36,748 nucleotides of DNA. Origin: Algoriphagus antarcticus. Its GTDB lineage: Bacteria > Bacteroidota > Bacteroidia > Cytophagales > Cyclobacteriaceae. Positions within the stretch are counted from its first letter, which is position 1. Every line of letters begins with the position of its first letter. The stretch spans positions 1 to 36,748 of the forward strand of contig NZ_MSSW01000086.1 in the NCBI RefSeq assembly GCF_002150685.1, written 5' to 3'. Below are positions 1 to 7,963 of the stretch, one piece after another. The notes below the pieces were generated by a model that saw nothing but the letters and a program-made list of their open reading frames with translations, made no database searches and was not told where the DNA came from. A program made the translations under genes and the position numbers.

Positions 1-1
1 C

Positions 2-214
2 AATTGTATCAATAGCAATACTTTTTATGTCTTAGATTCAAGTGATAAACGCACCACCTTTTCTAAGCAGATCCTATTTAAAACTTTTGTAGAAATAAAT
101 CTCGGGGCATATTGAAGTGCTACCTTTTCAAGAGATGAACAATATGCTGTTGTTTCGCTATTAAATACCGTAATCGATTTCTGGAACATGCCTTGGAAAA
201 ACGGCTACAAATAA
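2..214 (+). pseudogene. 3' end of an unrecognised gene, interrupted by an in-frame TGA
   Basis: Reading frame 2 is open from the left edge of the window to a TAA at 212-214 except for one TGA at 113-115. Both sides read like protein: before the stop it ends FVEINLGAY, after it continues SATFSRDEQYAVVSLLNTV and ends FWNMPWKNGYK. A single TGG-to-TGA change at a Trp codon would explain it. I do not recognise the family and the 5' end lies outside the window. Alternatives are a sequencing error or chance openness; 70 codons with one stop is suggestive, not proof. Confidence 0.45.
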
Positions 215-262
215 TGTATATAAAAAATAGGGCAGATAGTGCTAAAACGATTTGATGATTTA

Positions 263-382
263 CTAGTTATTCTCTTTATGAGATTTTTTTCCGCCAGATA
301 GCTTATAGATCAAATAACCTATTCCTACCACAAAATGTAGAATTACTATTCCAACTATGATGTAAATACCAGTGTTACTCAT
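263..382 (-). CDS. 39-aa single-pass membrane peptide
   Basis: A short reverse-strand ORF encodes MSNTGIYIIVGIVILHFVVG followed by IGYLIYKLSGGKKSHKENN. It has a short polar N-terminus, one hydrophobic helix of about 22 residues (roughly residues 6-28) and a lysine-rich C-terminus, the layout of a small inner-membrane peptide with its C-terminus in the cytoplasm. It starts with ATG at 380-382 and ends with TAG at 263-265. No Shine-Dalgarno is visible, which is normal in Bacteroidota. No function can be assigned from sequence; it lies about 60 bases beyond the terminator of the neighbouring lipoprotein gene, so it probably has its own promoter. Confidence 0.6.
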   Translation of the reverse strand: MSNTGIYIIVGIVILHFVVGIGYLIYKLSGGKKSHKENN

Positions 383-433
383 TGCGTGTTTAAGCTAGTA
401 ATTTTAGAAAGGACATGAGATGATTTTGCCTAT

Positions 434-470
434 AAAAACAGAAAGCCATCCGAATTTCCGGATGGCTTTC
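434..470 (-). terminator. Rho-independent terminator of the isomerase-like lipoprotein gene
   Basis: A perfect 12-bp inverted repeat (GAAAGCCATCCG and its complement at 441-452 and 459-470) with a 6-base loop is followed on the minus strand by a T-rich tract at 434-440. It lies about 48 bases past the stop codon of the gene at 518-1429. Confidence 0.85.
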
Positions 471-517
471 TGGAGTAATAAGGTCCAAGTCATGAGGCTT
501 CAACCAATTTTGAATTC

Positions 518-1429
518 TTATTTAAAACCTATCTCCTCCAAGCCATTATGGCTGATTTTGATCGCTTCCAAAGGATTCAAACCGAAAGTGTTATCCTGCT
601 CAACCAGATAAAACTCCATTCCTGATTTGTCTCTTTCAGCCAAGATTCTTTTAAAATCAATAGATCCAGTTCCGACAGGAGCGAAGTTGCCTTCCTCATT
701 CATGTCTTTCACGTGCCAAGCAGTGAAGCGACCTGGATATTTTTCGAAGTAAGTAAGTGGATCTACGCCAGCTTTAGTCACCCAGAAAAGATCCATCTGG
801 AAGTTAACGTTTTTGGCATCAGAATTTTCTAACAAATAGTCAATCATAGCACTCCCATCCGCCATTGGCTTAAACTCAAAATCGTGGTTGTGATACAATA
901 GTTTTAATCCTGCTGCAGTACTTTTTTCTCCTAACGTATTCAGGATTTTTGCCAGTTCAGCAGGGCTGCCTTTCATGCCCATTCCATCTTTTCCAGCGGT
1001 AAACATTCCCATTGGAGGAACTGGTATTACAAAGTATTCGAATCCGGCTGCTTTTGCATCGGCAATTTGCTGATCAGCATTTTCAAGGTTTACTCCACCC
1101 ATATGGGTACTTTTTGGTTGAAGACCGAGCGACTCTAGATAAGCTTTAAATTCTGTAGGGGCCATTCCGTAGAATTTTCCGTCTGAGTATCCAGCTGCTT
1201 CAATATAAGCATAGCCAGCAGCAGCAACCGCTTGGAGAGTACCCTTAGGATCCTTTGCCATAGAATCTCGAAGTGTGTAGAGGGCTAAGCCACCAAAATC
1301 CGTCGGTTCAGTTTGAACAACTTCAGTGGTTTCAGTGCCAACTTCTGTGTTTTTCTCAGCGTTGCATGCCGTGAAGCCTAGCATAAGAGCCAAGAGCAAC
1401 ACAAAGCTTAAATTGAAATTTTGTTTCAT
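518..1429 (-). CDS. Sugar phosphate isomerase/epimerase-like lipoprotein (TIM barrel)
   Basis: The 303-aa product starts with a lipoprotein signal (MKQNFNLSFVLLLALMLGFTAC, lipobox Cys at residue 22), then a Thr/Glu-rich linker and a xylose-isomerase-like TIM barrel (AP endonuclease 2 superfamily). Family hallmarks are GLALYTLRD at the first strand, GYAYIEAAGY, YHNHDFEF (metal-site His/Glu region), QMDLFWVTKAG and the C-terminal FYLVEQDNTFG. Such lipoproteins are abundant in Cytophagales and are thought to act on sugars or inositols at the membrane; the substrate cannot be read from sequence. It is monocistronic: a strong terminator follows at 434-470 and the upstream gene is divergent. Confidence 0.85.
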   Translation of the reverse strand: MKQNFNLSFVLLLALMLGFTACNAEKNTEVGTETTEVVQTEPTDFGGLALYTLRDSMAKDPKGTLQAVAAAGYAYIEAAGYSDGKFYGMAPTEFKAYLESLGLQPKSTHMGGVNLENADQQIADAKAAGFEYFVIPVPPMGMFTAGKDGMGMKGSPAELAKILNTLGEKSTAAGLKLLYHNHDFEFKPMADGSAMIDYLLENSDAKNVNFQMDLFWVTKAGVDPLTYFEKYPGRFTAWHVKDMNEEGNFAPVGTGSIDFKRILAERDKSGMEFYLVEQDNTFGLNPLEAIKISHNGLEEIGFK

Positions 1430-1468
1430 AGGTTTATTTTATAATTCGTTCAAGTTAGCTAAATCATG

Positions 1469-1476
1469 CAAATATA
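1469..1476 (-). promoter_or_regulatory. Candidate Bacteroidota -7 box for the isomerase-like lipoprotein gene
   Basis: On the minus strand the sequence TATATTTG matches the Bacteroidota TAnnTTTG -7 consensus and lies about 40 bases upstream of the ATG at 1427-1429. A clear TTG -33 element at the right distance is not seen, so this remains a prediction. Confidence 0.4.
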
Positions 1477-1584
1477 AGCTGTCTCGCACAGTTTACCGCC
1501 CAGTGAATTTGCGGGAAATTAAGCAATAGTTAAACAAAAGCTCTGAAATTCGTTGTTAACTGTACAACCAATCTTATTATTGAC

Positions 1585-2250
1585 ATGACTCATTTAATGA
1601 AAATCCTCGAAATCCAGCCAGTCACACATGATGTGAAACGATACAAAGTGGAGAAACCAAAAGGCTACTTTTTCATTCCCGGTCAAGCAACCGAAGTAGC
1701 GATCAATAAAGAGAAATGGAAAAGTGAATTTCGTCCTTTTTCATTCACGTCTTTGCCTGAGGAACCTCATTTGGAGTTTGTGATCAAATCATACCACGAT
1801 CACCACGGGGTGACGAATCAGCTTGACAAGTTGAAAGTGGGTGACGAGTTGATTCTGAATGACTCATGGGGAGCGATCCAATACAAAGGCAAAGGTGTTT
1901 TTATAGCGGGAGGAGCTGGGATTACCCCATTTATTGGGATTTTCAGATCTTTGGAAGCCAAAGGAAAGCTTATTGGAAATCGTTTGATCTTTGCCAATAA
2001 AACCGCTGAAGATGTGATTATAGAATCGTATTTCCGCAAATCCTTGGGCGATGATTTTATTTCTATTTTAGCTAATGAGCAAATAGGAGGGCATCAACAT
2101 GGAATGATCGACAAAGATTTTATTCAGGCACACGTCAAGGATTTTAACCAAGAATTCTATGTCTGCGGACCAGATCAAATGGTCAAGGATATCAGCAAAA
2201 TTTTGGAGGATCTTGGAGCGAAACCAGATGCAATTATTTTTGAGAAGTAA
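1585..2250 (+). CDS. FAD-binding flavodoxin/ferredoxin reductase-like oxidoreductase
   Basis: The 221-aa protein has the two-domain layout of the ferredoxin-NADP reductase family. The N-terminal FAD barrel carries RPFSFTS (residues about 50-56, the RxYS-type flavin motif). The NAD(P) domain carries GGAGITPFIGIFRS (about 110-123) and CGPDQM (about 192-197). There is no C-terminal 2Fe-2S domain, so it would pass electrons between NAD(P)H and a separate flavodoxin, ferredoxin or similar partner in the cytoplasm; the partner is unknown. Translation can start at ATG 1585 or at the in-frame ATG 1597; I keep the first. It is divergent from the lipoprotein gene and alone on its strand. Confidence 0.85.
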   Translation: MTHLMKILEIQPVTHDVKRYKVEKPKGYFFIPGQATEVAINKEKWKSEFRPFSFTSLPEEPHLEFVIKSYHDHHGVTNQLDKLKVGDELILNDSWGAIQYKGKGVFIAGGAGITPFIGIFRSLEAKGKLIGNRLIFANKTAEDVIIESYFRKSLGDDFISILANEQIGGHQHGMIDKDFIQAHVKDFNQEFYVCGPDQMVKDISKILEDLGAKPDAIIFEK

Positions 2251-2284
2251 TTGCAAACTTCTTTTAAACTAAAGTGATTAAGGG

Positions 2285-2361
2285 CTCTTTTCATGAAAGG
2301 TCCAATGGTCAATCCTTGGACAATAATCGAGAAAACGACAATCACATAGGCAACAGTGAGG
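2285..2361 (-). pseudogene. Fragment of a second CPA1 antiporter gene (3' end only)
   Basis: This stretch matches 4209-4285, the 3' end of the antiporter gene in this window, at 69 of 77 positions without gaps. Read on the minus strand it encodes LTVAYVIVVFSIIVQGLTIG followed by PFMKRAL, nearly the same as the antiporter C-terminus (LTVTYVIVVFSIIVQGLTIG, PLVKRVL). Similarity ends abruptly at both sides and there is no start codon, so it is a relic of a paralogue, or of a duplication of the 3' end. It sits in an otherwise empty 336-bp gap between the reductase and the Crp/Fnr gene. Confidence 0.8.
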
Positions 2362-2586
2362 CGTTTTTGGTAGTGATTTATTAATTTTTCAGGGTTGATT
2401 AATTTGTTGAATTAGATAAGCAAAAGCCAATCAAATTATAGATTTGGGATTAGTAGGATTGAGTTTTAGCTGTTAATAGTATTATTGAGCCACTGGAATT
2501 GTCGTATAAATGAAATCAACATTCATTCCTTCAGAGAATATTGATTTGTTTTTCTATAATTGGATACACTTACACTTTTAAGAAAA

Positions 2587-3168
2587 ATGGATCACTACTT
2601 CGATGCTATGTTTGACTATATCAATCAAATCTGGGCTATTCCTGATGGCGACAAGGACGTTTGCCGCCTATTTTTCAAACCTATTTTAGTGAAAAAGGAC
2701 ACCATTTTGGAGTCTGAGGGCAAAATCCCGCTTTACCATAATTTCATCGTTTCAGGCTACATGAGAAACTTTCATCGGGATGAAAAAGGAAATGAAGTCA
2801 CCGTGGATCTAAATAACGGTCCGAGATTTTTTACCTCCTATTTTCACTTTATGAACCGATCAGTCTCTAATGAAAATCTCCAGTGTCTATCAGATTGTGA
2901 GATTTTGAGGATTTCTCGAGATGATGTAGACCGATCGGCGGAAATGGGGGAAACACAAAAAGATTATACTATCAAAATTCTCCAGCAAATAATGGAACAA
3001 GAAAAGGAGCGAATTCAGGATATGGGGAATCTGACCGCTGAGCAACGATATCTCAAGCTGATGCGTAATCAGCCGAATATTATTCGTAACGTTCCGCTAA
3101 AGTACATTGCTTCCTTCTTGGGAATCAAACCTGAAAGTCTCAGTCGAATTCGGAAGGAAATTACTTAA
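2587..3168 (+). CDS. Crp/Fnr-family transcriptional regulator
   Basis: From ATG 2587 the product is 193 aa: an N-terminal cyclic-nucleotide-binding-like beta-roll (about 25-110), a long linking helix (about 118-145, IKILQQIMEQEKERIQD) and a short helix-turn-helix at the C-terminus (VPLKYIASFLGIKPESLSRI). This is the common Bacteroidota Crp variant; it lacks the Fnr-type cysteine cluster and the full phosphate-binding cassette of E. coli Crp, so its ligand is not predictable. A longer reading from TTG 2560 is possible, but TATAATTG at 2555-2562 looks like a promoter box overlapping that TTG, which favours the ATG. It lies directly upstream of the DUF2306 gene, which may be its target (inference). 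Confidence 0.85.
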   Translation: MDHYFDAMFDYINQIWAIPDGDKDVCRLFFKPILVKKDTILESEGKIPLYHNFIVSGYMRNFHRDEKGNEVTVDLNNGPRFFTSYFHFMNRSVSNENLQCLSDCEILRISRDDVDRSAEMGETQKDYTIKILQQIMEQEKERIQDMGNLTAEQRYLKLMRNQPNIIRNVPLKYIASFLGIKPESLSRIRKEIT

Positions 3169-3247
3169 CAATTGTTAGGTGTTTGAGGATCTTCTTAAAG
3201 TTAGATTTATGAATTAGAAGATTATTCCACTTGTTAACCTACGTAAC

Positions 3248-4081
3248 TTGCGCTCCATAATTTCAAATCAGAATCTATATTTTCATTCTTCTCAATCTTT
3301 TTCTGACCGGCTTTTCCAATTCTCTGCTAAAGCATGGTTTATGGTGGTGGTGATTGGTCAATTGATCTTTGCCTATTACATCATTCGATTGTATGGAGCT
3401 TCGGGATTGCAAGGCAATTTAGAACAATGGAATGCCCAAACTACTCACGGCTATGTACCTCACGACTTGGCAGGCAATGTGATTTTTGGAGCTCATATCT
3501 TATTTGCAGCGATTATCACCATTGGAGGCCCAATTCAACTCCTACCCAAAATCAGAGCCATAGCCCCACGCTTTCATCGAATAAATGGGAGAGTTTATAT
3601 TGTGTCCGCATTTTTGATCGGTATTGCCGGGCTTTACCTGGCTTGGATTAGAGAAGCGGCAGGCGGACTGACTGGTTCGATATTTATCTCAATCAATGGA
3701 TTGATTATCTTTATTTGTGCGGTTTACACGATCAGATTTGCCGTCCAAAGAAAGCTTGCAACTCATCAACAATGGGCTATTCGGCTGTTTTTGGCGATGA
3801 GTGGAGTTTGGTTTTTCAGGGTGTTTTTGATGCTTTGGCTGGTGATTCATCAAGCTCCGGTAGGTTTTGATCCGGAGACCTTTACAGGCCCTTTTTTAAA
3901 TTTTCTGTATATTTTTGTCTATATCTTACCTCAGGTTTTTGCCCAAATTTATTTTAAAGCGAAATCTGCCAATTTGCCTCGGTTTCACTTTGCGGCTTCC
4001 TTTTCATTAATCGTATTGACCATGGGAATTTTGGTTGGAATTTTTGCAGCGACAATTGGGATGTGGTTGCCGGTGCTTTAA
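3248..4081 (+). CDS. DUF2306 multi-pass membrane protein
   Basis: The 277-aa protein has about seven hydrophobic segments. It carries family signatures of DUF2306: GAHILFAAIITIGGPIQLLP, then PRFHRINGRVYI, LAWIREAAGG, THQQWAIRLF and FFRVFLM, with conserved histidines and arginines facing the membrane interior. The function of the family is unknown. The start shown is a TTG, because the frame is closed by TAG at 3215-3217 and no ATG lies before 3340; starting at ATG 3340 would delete 31 residues that include part of the first membrane segment's approach. It follows the Crp/Fnr gene by about 80 bases on the same strand. Confidence 0.75.
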   Translation: MRSIISNQNLYFHSSQSFSDRLFQFSAKAWFMVVVIGQLIFAYYIIRLYGASGLQGNLEQWNAQTTHGYVPHDLAGNVIFGAHILFAAIITIGGPIQLLPKIRAIAPRFHRINGRVYIVSAFLIGIAGLYLAWIREAAGGLTGSIFISINGLIIFICAVYTIRFAVQRKLATHQQWAIRLFLAMSGVWFFRVFLMLWLVIHQAPVGFDPETFTGPFLNFLYIFVYILPQVFAQIYFKAKSANLPRFHFAASFSLIVLTMGILVGIFAATIGMWLPVL

Positions 4082-4179
4082 GCAGAAACTTATTGCAATA
4101 GCCTTGAGAGTTTTTTGTCCAGCTTCTACGAAAGCAGAACTCAATTCATTTCCCTAAGCCCGTAAAAATTTAAAAATAT

Positions 4180-5433
4180 TTAGTCTGAATAGTCAGTTTT
4201 TTTCAGCACTCTTTTCACCAAGGGTCCAATTGTCAACCCTTGCACAATAATCGAGAAAACCACAATCACATAGGTAACAGTGAGGAAGAGTTCACGCTCC
4301 ATCTGGGGTTCGAGGGACAAAGCCAAAGCAATGGATATACCACCACGAATACCTCCCCAAGCCATCATCAGGGTTGTTTTTGGGATAAAATCAAGTTTCT
4401 TGTCAAAAATAGCAACAGGGCCCGCGAGTGCTAAATATCGCGCAATCAATCCTACCGGAATTGCGATCAGTCCAAATAGCAAGTACTCCCCACTGGCTGT
4501 AATAATCAACAGTTCAAGACCGATCATCACGAATAGGATGGCATTCAGCAGTACATCTATCAGTTCCCAGAACTTATCTACATAATTATTAGTAGTTTCT
4601 GACCAGGCGATAGTGGGAGATTTATTACCGATGAAAATCCCTGCAACCACTACTGCCAACGGACCTGATACATGCAGATAATGCGCTAATCCTGAAAGTC
4701 CCATCACCAATGCCAGTGTAATAATCACTTCAGTTTCATAATGATCGATCGATTTCATTATCCTAAATGTCAGCCAACCAGTAACCAGCCCAAGCCCAAT
4801 TCCACCTACCACTTCTTCAAGGAACAGCAGCCCAACTTCTCCAGCATCCATAGCGCCGATGCCTTTTTGTGCGATTTTGAAAATTACCAAAAATACCACT
4901 ACACCTACTCCGTCATTGAAAAGGGATTCACCCACAATTTTGACTTCAAGCTTCTTGGGAGCATTTGCGTCCTTCAAAATCCCCAATACAGCAATCGGGT
5001 CGGTAGGAGAGATCAATGCTCCGAATAAAAGGCAGTAGATATAGTCGATTTCGTGATCAAAAACCATGAATACATAATACATTATGGTGCCCACCAGAAA
5101 AGTGGATAGTACCACCCCGATAGTTGCAAAAACTGCAATTGGGGCTTTCATTGCTTTCAAGGAATCCAGTTTGGTATGAAGAGCGCCAGCGAAAAGCAAG
5201 AAGCTCAGCATCACATCCAGCAAAGCTGTTTCAAAATCAATGGAACCAATAAGTAACTCCGCTTCTTCAATAAAAAAATGATTGATCTTGCCTAAAACAA
5301 TGATTCCAAGGGTGAATGCAATAGCAATAATCATCAGCCCGATGGTAAATGGCAGCTTCAAAAACTTGGTGTTGATAAAAGCAAAGGCTGCAGAAAGAAC
5401 AATCAGGATGGTGATGATGCTAAAAATGTCCAT
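4180..5433 (-). CDS. CPA1-family Na+/H+ antiporter (NhaP-like)
   Basis: The 417-aa integral membrane protein shows the CPA1 core: LLFGALISPTDPIAVLGI, GESLFNDGVGVVVFLV with the ion-binding Asn-Asp pair, and MMAWGGIRGGISIALALSL, with about 12 membrane helices. It would exchange cytoplasmic Na+ (or K+) for protons in pH and salt homeostasis. There is no long cytoplasmic C-terminal domain; the protein ends soon after the last helix with KRVLKKTDYSD. I start at ATG 5431-5433; a TTG two codons upstream is also in frame. The 3' end exists as a second, degraded copy at 2285-2361. A terminator for the upstream creD gene lies in front of it, so it should have its own promoter. Confidence 0.9.
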   Translation of the reverse strand: MDIFSIITILIVLSAAFAFINTKFLKLPFTIGLMIIAIAFTLGIIVLGKINHFFIEEAELLIGSIDFETALLDVMLSFLLFAGALHTKLDSLKAMKAPIAVFATIGVVLSTFLVGTIMYYVFMVFDHEIDYIYCLLFGALISPTDPIAVLGILKDANAPKKLEVKIVGESLFNDGVGVVVFLVIFKIAQKGIGAMDAGEVGLLFLEEVVGGIGLGLVTGWLTFRIMKSIDHYETEVIITLALVMGLSGLAHYLHVSGPLAVVVAGIFIGNKSPTIAWSETTNNYVDKFWELIDVLLNAILFVMIGLELLIITASGEYLLFGLIAIPVGLIARYLALAGPVAIFDKKLDFIPKTTLMMAWGGIRGGISIALALSLEPQMERELFLTVTYVIVVFSIIVQGLTIGPLVKRVLKKTDYSD

Positions 5434-5490
5434 TGTCAAGATTTGATTTTGGTGACCATGGACAAATTACAACCATTTAATTGATTGCTT

Positions 5491-5531
5491 CAAAAAAGAG
5501 CAGGCATCATTGCGTCTGCATGATACCTGCT
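5491..5531 (-). terminator. Rho-independent terminator after creD
   Basis: On the minus strand a 12-bp stem with one mismatch (5520-5531 pairing with 5499-5510) and a 9-base loop is followed by CTTTTTTG at 5491-5498. It lies about 40 bases past the creD stop codon and separates creD from the antiporter gene. Confidence 0.8.
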
Positions 5532-5570
5532 GAGGGTTGTTTTGCTACGTGAGTTGATTCGTCCGGTTCT

Positions 5571-6902
5571 TCAATTTTTGTACCAATCGATTTTCCTTGA
5601 AATGAACATAGTCACTGCAAGAGCCACAAATAGTCCAATGCTTCCTATCAACAAAGCATAGTCTTGCTGTTTGATGATTACAAATATGAAAATGTAAAAT
5701 ACAGATAGAATACCAGTAAAAATCATTGTGGTTTTGAGTTGGGAGAAAAGACTTTTGGAGTAAAATGCCAGGAGTCCTACTGTGGCCAAACTTGCGATTA
5801 AATACGCTAACGTAAAACCCAATTGTTCAGAAAGAGCTATCAAAAGTGTGTAATACAAAACTAAAGCGAAGCCAACTAAGGTGTATTGAAGCGGATGAAT
5901 TCTCTGTTTAGTAAAGGTCTCCATCAGGAACAAAGCCAAGAAACTCAGGATAATTATTAGAATCGCATATTTCGACGTTCTTATGCTTTGCTGATATTGA
6001 TCTACAGGCATTTTGAGACTTAACCCAAAGGCACTTTCCTGAAAGTTGGGGAGCATGTTTGTAAATTCCTGTCCAAATGGTCTGTTGAAATGAAGTATTT
6101 TCCAGGAGCTTTCAAAACCATCTTTATGCAGAACTCTTTCTTCTGGTAAAAACTCCCCTTGGAAGCTTGGGTTTGGCCAGTTTCCACTAAGTTTCAATGA
6201 GGTGGTTTTGCCTAAAGGGACAATATGGAAATCCTTGCTTCCTTTGAGCTTCAGTTTTCCGGAAAAGGTGAAGCCCTTTGATAAAGAATCAAGTGAAACC
6301 GGGAATTGGAGTCCTTTAAGATTTGTCTGAGCATCGGTAAATGGTTCAGAAATGAGCGGAGTGTTATCAAGTTTTACATCAGGGTTTTCACCGATTCCCC
6401 GGAGATCGCTGACCGAAATCAGAAATGAGGCCTGATCCCAAAGTACCTGATCAGCTTTAATAGCTAGCTTTTCAAGTTCAATGGCTCCAAAGTCAGCTTT
6501 CACCTGAATGTCACCTCGATAAACCACCACATCGAAAATCCCGCGATGAAGAGATTCTGCTTGAAGCTCTCCCTTGATATCCAAAAGATCGGGTAAGAAA
6601 TAGGCCGTTTTTAGCTCTTTGATTACTTTATTCTCACCATTGCTCTGAACTTCCCTGTAATACTGGTATGGTAATGCTAAGTAAGGACCAATAACTGTTT
6701 GAGCTCGCGACCATTTGCCAGTGACTTCATTTTCAGCTTCTTCTAATCGAGCTTGCCGCTCATTAATCAAGTCAGTGGTGAGTGCTTGGGGAATCAAGAG
6801 AATTAGGGCGATAAAGGCGATAACTAGAAGTTTTAGACTAGTTGATCTAGCAATCCAGTCCTGAAATTTTTCAAGGAGGGAGAGGTTTGTGTTTGTTTCC
6901 AT
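5571..6902 (-). CDS. creD: CreD-family inner membrane protein
   Basis: The 443-aa product begins METNTNLSLLEKFQDWIARS, has one membrane helix at about 22-44 (LKLLVIAFIALILLIPQAL), a large extracytoplasmic beta-rich domain (about 45-310) with the family blocks ERQARLEEAENEV and GPYLALPYQYY, and about six membrane helices at the C-terminus. CreD is the envelope-stress/beta-lactam-tolerance protein known from the CreBC regulon of enterobacteria; its biochemical role is unknown. Here there is no CreBC: a winged-helix regulator gene lies just upstream. I start at ATG 6900-6902; an in-frame TTG at 6930-6932 would place the start inside the 19-bp operator, which argues against it. Confidence 0.9.
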   Translation of the reverse strand: METNTNLSLLEKFQDWIARSTSLKLLVIAFIALILLIPQALTTDLINERQARLEEAENEVTGKWSRAQTVIGPYLALPYQYYREVQSNGENKVIKELKTAYFLPDLLDIKGELQAESLHRGIFDVVVYRGDIQVKADFGAIELEKLAIKADQVLWDQASFLISVSDLRGIGENPDVKLDNTPLISEPFTDAQTNLKGLQFPVSLDSLSKGFTFSGKLKLKGSKDFHIVPLGKTTSLKLSGNWPNPSFQGEFLPEERVLHKDGFESSWKILHFNRPFGQEFTNMLPNFQESAFGLSLKMPVDQYQQSIRTSKYAILIIILSFLALFLMETFTKQRIHPLQYTLVGFALVLYYTLLIALSEQLGFTLAYLIASLATVGLLAFYSKSLFSQLKTTMIFTGILSVFYIFIFVIIKQQDYALLIGSIGLFVALAVTMFISRKIDWYKN

Positions 6903-6917
6903 GGTGTTGTTTAAAAG

Positions 6918-6936
6918 TACTTTGAATTTCAAAGTA
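6918..6936 (-). promoter_or_regulatory. Operator-like 19-bp inverted repeat in front of creD
   Basis: TACTTTGAATTTCAAAGTA is a perfect palindrome with 9-bp arms and a single central base, 16 bases upstream of the creD ATG. Both this site and the one at 7871-7889 are preceded on the plus strand by AAAAG. Probable binding site of the regulator encoded at 6952-7245. Confidence 0.7.
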
Positions 6937-6951
6937 GATTGATAAATTTTT

Positions 6952-7245
6952 TTAAGGTTTGTTTTCGTTTATTAAATTTTCAAGGAATTCTAGGTGTTCT
7001 TGGAATGCCCTTTTTCCGCTATCAGTGGCAGAGTAATTCGTCAAGGGTTTTCTGCCCACAAAGGACTTATTGACAGAAATGTATTCCTGCTTTTCCAGAT
7101 TTTTAAGATGTGAAGCCAGATTCCCATCCGTCACCTCCAGTAGTTCCTTGAAGGAATTAAAATCATATTCGGCATTGACCATCAGGATGGACATGACTCG
7201 GAGCCTGACCACGTTTTCAAATGCTTTATCGTAATTACCCTTCAC
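6952..7245 (-). CDS. Winged-helix transcriptional regulator (HTH_34 / ArsR-MarR-like)
   Basis: The 97-aa protein is a single winged-helix domain: ENVVRLRVMSILMVN (helix 1), SFKELLEVTDGNLASHLKNL (recognition helix region) and KSFVGRKPLTNYSATDSGKR (wing), then a short dimerising helix LEFLENLINEN. No sensor domain or metal-binding cysteines are visible. It starts with GTG at 7243-7245, one base after the TAA of the upstream membrane protein, so the two are translationally coupled. It sits between two copies of a 19-bp inverted repeat, one in front of its operon and one in front of creD, which makes autoregulation plus control of creD likely (inference). Confidence 0.85.
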   Translation of the reverse strand: MKGNYDKAFENVVRLRVMSILMVNAEYDFNSFKELLEVTDGNLASHLKNLEKQEYISVNKSFVGRKPLTNYSATDSGKRAFQEHLEFLENLINENKP

Positions 7246-7246
7246 G

Positions 7247-7861
7247 TTATCGGTCGTATTTGTAATACATCATCGATCCATAGATGATATGTAACACACC
7301 AAAGCCCAAAGCCCAAAAAATAAGCCCGTAGCCAGGAAAGAAAGCTGACAGTATTCCTAGTCCCAATTCACAGTAGCCAAGATATTTGATATCGCTAAGT
7401 GTGAAACGTGAGCCATTAATCAATGCTAAACCATAAAAAACCAGAGTAGCTGGAGCAATTATGATAGTATAACCTCTGAAAAAAAGAGCAATGCAAAAAA
7501 AGCCGCCTACCACTAGCGGTATTAATAATGCATTGACAAAGCGTTTGCCGGCAGGAGTCCATAGTTTGCTGGAAGTTCTTTCACTTTTCCGCTGACTTAA
7601 GATTAAGGCTGTGGCGATAGAAATCGTTAAAACCATGAACGCTGCTATCAGTAGCTTGGTGAGTGTAGCCGTGTCCAAGATATAGTTTGTTCGAAATCCA
7701 TAAGGTGGATTTGGATAATAGATCCAAGTATAAGCCATACCTGCAGCGATCAATGCGTAGGTTCCGGCCAGAATTCCAGAAAGTCCACTGAGAGACAGGA
7801 AGCGGGTGCTCCGCTCCATCATGGATTTGATATCGGCTAACTCTTGTTCTGGTTTTCTCAT
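7247..7861 (-). CDS. Multi-pass membrane protein of the creD-regulator unit
   Basis: The 204-aa protein has a short cytoplasmic N-terminus (MRKPEQELADIKSMMERSTR) and about six hydrophobic segments, ending in SMMYYKYDR. The pattern is typical of small membrane proteins that precede an HTH_34 regulator in Bacteroidota; no enzymatic motif is visible. It starts with ATG at 7859-7861, ten bases from a 19-bp inverted repeat (7871-7889), and its stop codon nearly touches the GTG of the regulator gene, so both are one transcript. It may sense a membrane signal for the regulator or be a co-regulated envelope-stress component; both ideas are inference. Confidence 0.8.
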   Translation of the reverse strand: MRKPEQELADIKSMMERSTRFLSLSGLSGILAGTYALIAAGMAYTWIYYPNPPYGFRTNYILDTATLTKLLIAAFMVLTISIATALILSQRKSERTSSKLWTPAGKRFVNALLIPLVVGGFFCIALFFRGYTIIIAPATLVFYGLALINGSRFTLSDIKYLGYCELGLGILSAFFPGYGLIFWALGFGVLHIIYGSMMYYKYDR

Positions 7862-7870
7862 GTGTAAAAG

Positions 7871-7889
7871 TACTTTGAGTTACAAAGTA
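7871..7889 (-). promoter_or_regulatory. Operator-like 19-bp inverted repeat in front of the membrane protein/regulator operon
   Basis: TACTTTGAGTTACAAAGTA has 7-bp inverted arms and a 5-base centre. It is a close relative of the palindrome in front of creD (same total length, same outer arms, same AAAAG flank) and lies ten bases before the ATG. Likely the same protein binds both. Confidence 0.7.
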
Positions 7890-7963
7890 AAATTAAATAC
7901 ACCATTTTCTAACTATCTGTGAAAAAATATTTCAGGATTAATCATAAAATTTCATTCAAACTG

